DNA of 64,000 nucleotides, from contig NZ_CANMTX010000004.1 of the NCBI RefSeq assembly GCF_947500985.1, positions 496,001-560,000 of the forward strand, read 5' to 3'. Shown piece by piece: positions 63,256 through 64,000 of this stretch. The position numbers were made by a program, and so were the translations under genes. Under the pieces are notes generated by a model. That model made no database searches. It was not told the DNA's origin and worked only from the letters and a program-made list of their open reading frames with translations. Positions within the stretch are counted from its first letter, which is position 1, and each line of letters opens with the position of its first letter. This stretch comes from an uncultured Maribacter sp. Lineage in GTDB: Bacteria > Bacteroidota > Bacteroidia > Flavobacteriales > Flavobacteriaceae.

Positions 63256-64000
63256 CTACCACCCTCCAGAAGCGCCGCCGCCGCCAAAGCCGCCGCCGCC
63301 GAAACCTCCTCCGAATCCACCGCCACCGAAGCTTCCGCCTCCGCCGCTACCGAATCCGCCACTAGAACCGCTTGAGCGACCCATGTTGCTGAGAATAATC
63401 ATGTCCCACGGACTAAGACCGCCACGTCTTCTGCCGCCATTACTATCATTGTCGTCATTTTTTCGACTCCAAAGAATGAAGAGGATTACCACGAATATGA
63501 TAAATGGTAAAAGAGATGAAAATGGAGTGCCACTATTATCTCCAAAAGTTCTGTCTTCCTGAAATTCACCGGTTAAAACTTGAAAAATAACATCTGACCC
63601 TTTGTCGAGACCTCCGTAATAATCTCCGACTCTAAATTCAGGGAGAATTACATTTTCAATGATTCGTTTAGAAAGTGCATCGGTTAAAGAACCTTCAACT
63701 CCGTATCCGGTACTAATAGCTACTTTTCTATCGTTTTCTGCTAGAATAATGAGAATACCATTGTCCTTTCCTTCTTGTCCGATTCCCCATTTTTGACCCC
63801 AATTTGCACCTAGGTAATTAATGTTTTCCCCATTAGTGCTGGCAATAATAGTAACTACAATTTGAGTTGAGGTGCTATCTGAATAACGAACCAGTTTTTG
63901 GCTTAAAGCTACTTTTTGCTGATCGGTGAGAAGGTTTGTGTAATCGTAAACACTGGTTTGTAGTGCTGGCTTTTCAGGTATTTGAAACTGGCTCCATGAC
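63256..64000 (-). CDS. TPM-domain protein (YgcG-like), N-terminus cut by the window edge
   Basis: The open frame continues from the window edge with no start, so this is the C-terminal 248 residues. TPM domain: VYDYTNLLTDQQKVALSQKL, a sheet IVVTIIAS, GIGQEGKDNGILIILAENDRKVAISTGYGVEGSLTDA. Then a membrane helix (SLLPFIIFVVILFILW) and a Gly/Ser-rich tail of GGFGGG units ending GGASGGW. TPM proteins are anchored, exported proteins of poorly known role (photosystem repair in plants; membrane integrity in some bacteria). Confidence 0.85.
   Translation of the reverse strand, partial: SWSQFQIPEKPALQTSVYDYTNLLTDQQKVALSQKLVRYSDSTSTQIVVTIIASTNGENINYLGANWGQKWGIGQEGKDNGILIILAENDRKVAISTGYGVEGSLTDALSKRIIENVILPEFRVGDYYGGLDKGSDVIFQVLTGEFQEDRTFGDNSGTPFSSLLPFIIFVVILFILWSRKNDDNDSNGGRRRGGLSPWDMIILSNMGRSSGSSGGFGSGGGGSFGGGGFGGGFGGGGFGGGGASGGW

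Noticed and set aside
63108-63362. Ala/Val/Glu-rich 84-codon minus-strand frame
   Set aside because: It is the shifted reading of the Gly-rich repeat of the TPM gene, and continues through the REP-like repeat.

Overview
The window reads as a marine Flavobacteriaceae (Bacteroidota) chromosome. The reasons are AT-rich DNA, TAnnTTTG promoter boxes, few Shine-Dalgarno sites, a family PL6 alginate lyase, a CTnDOT-type conjugation system (TraE/F/G/I/J/K/M/N, RteC, MobB-like relaxase, BfmA/BtgA-like accessory protein) and HYC_CC_PP / DUF3347 metal proteins. The genus is not certain; a Maribacter, Zobellia or Arenibacter relative would fit.

Left chromosomal flank (1-9948). A surface-lipoprotein PL6 lyase (-) is divergent from a two-gene operon (TIM-barrel isomerase with a Tat signal, then an RraA-like protein). 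Two tandem TGGT-N2-ACCA operators, one a perfect 18-bp palindrome, lie between them. Then come a peroxiredoxin, a small lipoprotein, a BLUF blue-light sensor, a lone receiver domain, a DsrE-like secreted protein and topoisomerase III.

Integrated element (9949-59048, about 49 kb). It is an ICE inserted in the 3' half of the initiator tRNA-fMet gene. A perfect 46-bp direct repeat (9949-9994 and 59003-59048) marks its ends; the intact tRNA is at the right end and a displaced 3' fragment at the left. Within it, left to right: tyrosine integrase; asparaginase-like domain plus membrane-bound LuxR regulator; RteC; excisionase-like HTH, replication-initiator-like protein and DnaC-like ATPase; a two-gene cargo of unknown function (helical-repeat protein plus PD-(D/E)XK-type nuclease protein, a candidate defence system); amidase; the tra operon; a zinc/cadmium/cobalt-type module (CzcA-TolC fusion, CzcB, Fur-family regulator, P-type ATPase); coupling protein, relaxase and accessory Mob protein with an oriT-like region; ssb and small genes; a 0.9-kb gene-free tract; CPBP and methyltransferase genes; and a nine-gene copper/silver operon plus an HYC_CC_PP gene (CusA, CusC, AraC with an HMA-like head, multicopper oxidase, DUF3347, haem-binding protein, CopA, DUF305, CusB).

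Right chromosomal flank (59049-64000). tRNA-fMet 5' half, AGCS amino-acid/sodium symporter, the GTPases Era and Der, a REP-like repeat pair and the 3' part of a TPM-domain protein that runs off the window.

The element looks intact for excision, transfer and establishment. It carries two separately regulated metal-resistance islands. Several small palindromic motifs recur in its intergenic regions: TACGG/CCGTA near the regulation and replication genes, and TGCAAC-N3-GTTGCA near the Fur-controlled module. They suggest dedicated control circuits. All functional statements come from reading motifs and gene order; no database search was run.
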